From: Candidatus Methylomirabilis sp.
GTDB taxonomy: Bacteria > Muiribacteriota > Ozemobacteria > Ozemobacterales > Ozemobacteraceae
DNA: 64,000 nucleotides
NCBI GenBank assembly: GCA_020722725.1
Contig: DYKG01000015.1
Coordinates: 1-64,000 of the forward strand
Direction of reading: 5' to 3'
Below are positions 62,210-64,000 of this stretch, one piece after another (the first letter of the stretch is position 1; the number at the start of each line of letters is the position of its first letter). Both the position numbers and the translations under genes were made by a program. The notes below the pieces were generated by a model. The model did not search any database, had not been told where the DNA came from, and worked only from the letters and a program-made list of their open reading frames with translations.

Positions 62210-63670
62210 TCAGGTGTCATTCAAAGACTCTTTTTCACTGCCCGCACCAATTTTATGGGCATGAAGCCGGGCGATTTTCATAATAACATAAAATTGTATA
62301 ACCATAGAAAAAAGAATTGTCCAGTCAATCCATACACCGTAACTGAAAAATTCCAGTCCGCCGAGAAGGATTATCGCTGAGATTCCGTCGCCGAGGCGAA
62401 AAACAACGGTATCGATAAATCCCTTGCCCTGATATTTCTGTTCACGATCAAGAGGGATATAAACGAGTTCGCGAATTGCGCGACCAGTTGAGTAATTGAT
62501 CGCACTGCCGATGATCAGGCCCCACGAAACTATTTCCAATCGAGGTGACACAATCATCATAACGGTTGCTGCCAACTGTATGACCGGAAAGACAAACAGA
62601 CCGTTTACCGGGTTCTTAAACATCATGAACAAGCGGGTTAAAAAGAACTGGGAAAAAAGCGAAAGAACCGTTATATAACCAAAAAAACCGGCGAAGAAAG
62701 CGGTGGTTTCGTCTGTTTTTCCGGCATACACCTGGTTAACCATTTCATAAAGCTGCTGATAAAAAAGAGTGCTGGAAAAAGTGAAAATGAACATTTCACC
62801 GGCCATAAACAGCAGAATTGGGGCATACCAGACTGAAACAAGGCCGTCCCACGGTCTGGGTGGATGAGCTTTTTCGGGTTTTGTCTCAGAAGTTATGGTG
62901 CCTTCGTTCAAATTTTCGTTTGCCGTAAAATTATGATGAATATAGCGCATGCACCAGATCGATGGATAAAGCAGAATCAAAGCAACCAGAAAAAGATTTG
63001 CCGTGCCCAGAAGCGGCACCAGCTTTCCGGCAAGAAAACTTCCGACCGCGCCGCCAAGAAGACCGCCATATCCGATTATTGCATAAAGCCGCCTGCTCTG
63101 CCCGACCGAAAACACATCGTTCATGAACGACCAGAACATGCTGACGGCCATCAGCGCAAAAACCCCGACCCAGATATAAAAAACCGCAATTGCAATTGCT
63201 CTAAAGGGATTCGTTTCGATGGGGTCAGCCTCAATTAATAAAGGCTGAGAGGCGACGGACTGGTTAGTCATGATGCCTTCTTCAGCCTGCAAAACCGGGG
63301 GATTTTCGCCGGGTTCTGTCTGCACCTGAATATTCTGATTTGAAAAAGCAAATGAAAAGGTCAGCCAGAAAATCAGCAGACATAATGAAAAAAATCGGGT
63401 GATGAACGGAATGAAAATGTCGCGTTTATACAATCCGACAATGATGCTGTAAATCGCATTACTGCCGATCAGCACAATCATCGACAACAGACTCAGAAGG
63501 GGAATATTGTCTTTTCCGAGTTCCATGCCAAGACTGCCGCGAATGGGTTTGACGACATAGTAAGAACAGATTACAAAAAAGATATAGGCAAAAGAAACCA
63601 GAGTAATTTTGCGTTCCTGGCGGGAAACTCCCAGATATCCCTGTTCTGGGTTGTCAGCGGCCTGATTCAT
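62210..63670 (-). CDS. NTP/NDP exchange transporter-like membrane protein
   Basis: The 486 residues contain about twelve membrane helices. The opening (ITLVSFAYIFFVICSYYVVKPIRGSLGMELG) and GYGGLLGGAVGSFLAGKLV resemble the Npt1/Npt2 ATP:ADP translocase family and its MFS-like relatives in free-living bacteria. The substrate is not predictable. The start is the second ATG (MNQAADN), six bases after GGTGG and overlapping the gmhB 3' end by 17 bases; longer frames would add an unlikely N-terminus. Confidence 0.78.
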   Translation of the reverse strand: MNQAADNPEQGYLGVSRQERKITLVSFAYIFFVICSYYVVKPIRGSLGMELGKDNIPLLSLLSMIVLIGSNAIYSIIVGLYKRDIFIPFITRFFSLCLLIFWLTFSFAFSNQNIQVQTEPGENPPVLQAEEGIMTNQSVASQPLLIEADPIETNPFRAIAIAVFYIWVGVFALMAVSMFWSFMNDVFSVGQSRRLYAIIGYGGLLGGAVGSFLAGKLVPLLGTANLFLVALILLYPSIWCMRYIHHNFTANENLNEGTITSETKPEKAHPPRPWDGLVSVWYAPILLFMAGEMFIFTFSSTLFYQQLYEMVNQVYAGKTDETTAFFAGFFGYITVLSLFSQFFLTRLFMMFKNPVNGLFVFPVIQLAATVMMIVSPRLEIVSWGLIIGSAINYSTGRAIRELVYIPLDREQKYQGKGFIDTVVFRLGDGISAIILLGGLEFFSYGVWIDWTILFSMVIQFYVIMKIARLHAHKIGAGSEKESLNDT

Positions 63671-64000
63671 GTTCATCCACCAGTATCCAGTCTGCGGCTG
63701 AAGCCAGATCAGCAAAAGCAACGATCTGCTCAAATCCGGAGGGAAGCTTTTCTCCAATAAAAATTGGTGTAACACCGGCATTGAGCCCCAGTTGAATATC
63801 GGAACCCTTATCACCGATCATGAAAGACTGTGAAGCATCGATATTCAATTCTTCAATTGCACGAAGAATCAATGCCGGTTTCGGTTTTCGACAACTACAG
63901 TCTGCGACCCCCTGCGAATCGGGGAAATCGGGATGATGAGGACAATAGTAAATGCCCGCCAATTCCACTGAATCGGCGGCAAGCAACCGCTTAAGCTTCT
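63654..64000 (-). CDS. gmhB: D,D-heptose 1,7-bisphosphate phosphatase, partial
   Basis: The HAD-family enzyme GmhB removes the 7-phosphate in ADP-heptose biosynthesis for lipopolysaccharide. The visible C-terminal part has the zinc loop CPHHPDFP and CSCRKPKP, and the HAD motif MIGDKGSDIQLGLNAG. The frame stays open to base 64000, so the 5' end is outside the window. The histidinol-phosphatase half of HisB is an alternative. Confidence 0.85.
   Translation of the reverse strand, partial: KLKRLLAADSVELAGIYYCPHHPDFPDSQGVADCSCRKPKPALILRAIEELNIDASQSFMIGDKGSDIQLGLNAGVTPIFIGEKLPSGFEQIVAFADLASAADWILVDEHESGR

Overview
The window reads as chromosomal DNA of a free-living, Gram-negative-type (diderm) bacterium of middling GC. 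Lipopolysaccharide-side functions (an LptA/OstA-like protein, a large AsmA-type protein, the zinc-loop phosphatase GmhB), lipoproteins, an outer-membrane porin-like protein and a type II secretion/type IV pilin-like pseudopilin all point to an outer membrane. Gene order does not match any well-studied phylum that I know. The mix of secreted repeat proteins, TPR proteins, an Ahb-type haem pathway and HD-GYP signalling would fit an uncultured deep lineage such as Candidatus Riflebacteria, but that placement is a guess. There is no rRNA operon, prophage, IS element or CRISPR array. Most of the window is core metabolism and envelope biology.

Layout. 1-2010: a Thr-rich lipoprotein and a secreted protein with one CxxCH motif. 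2084-5594: alpha-glucan phosphorylase (minus) and an LptA-like protein (plus). 5889-13196: a tight operon of a Ski2-like helicase, tsaE, tsaB, tsaD, mutL and miaA, which joins t6A37 and i6A37 tRNA modification to mismatch repair. 13363-18709: a BON-like/zinc-ribbon/Pro-rich protein, a small membrane protein, a secreted TPR protein and a pseudopilin. 18769-23148 (minus): hemB, ahbD, ahbA, ahbB and hemL, an alternative (sirohaem-route) haem block. 23553-24625: rlmM interrupted by a run of nine A. 24729-28395: two secreted proteins of unknown role.

28462-29021: a five-gene tRNA operon (Val, Asp, Phe, Cys, Asp) with a clear promoter and terminator. 29040-31843: a DsrE-like protein, two secreted proteins, and a 250-nt leader with an attenuator-like hairpin. 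31901-38275 (minus): HD-GYP, a HAMP/pseudo-cyclase/HEAT protein, a TPR protein and prmA in one operon. 38342-48041: an apparently inactive 5'-nucleotidase homologue, a Lys-rich/Pro-repeat secreted protein, an AsmA-STAS pair, a lipoprotein with duplicated NTF2-like domains, a TPR protein and an orphan coding tail. 48170-50960: thpR-cinA and nudix-zincin pairs. 51089-51263: tRNA-Leu and tRNA-Gly. 51449-54786: tig-clpP-clpX. 54906-60221: a zinc/manganese uptake locus running from outer membrane to cytoplasm. 60419-64000: mtnP, a PfkB kinase, an NTP/NDP-exchanger-like transporter and a partial gmhB.

The best candidates for new biology are the secreted toroid-like protein with a DxDD motif (26677-28395), the HD-GYP/pseudo-cyclase/HEAT operon, the attenuator-like leader at 30631-30916, the A9-interrupted rlmM, the FDxxxF/zinc-ribbon protein and the expanded zinc-uptake locus. 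Three copies of a GC-rich palindromic intergenic repeat (near 21.05, 29.58 and 40.00 kb) point to a genome-wide repeat family.
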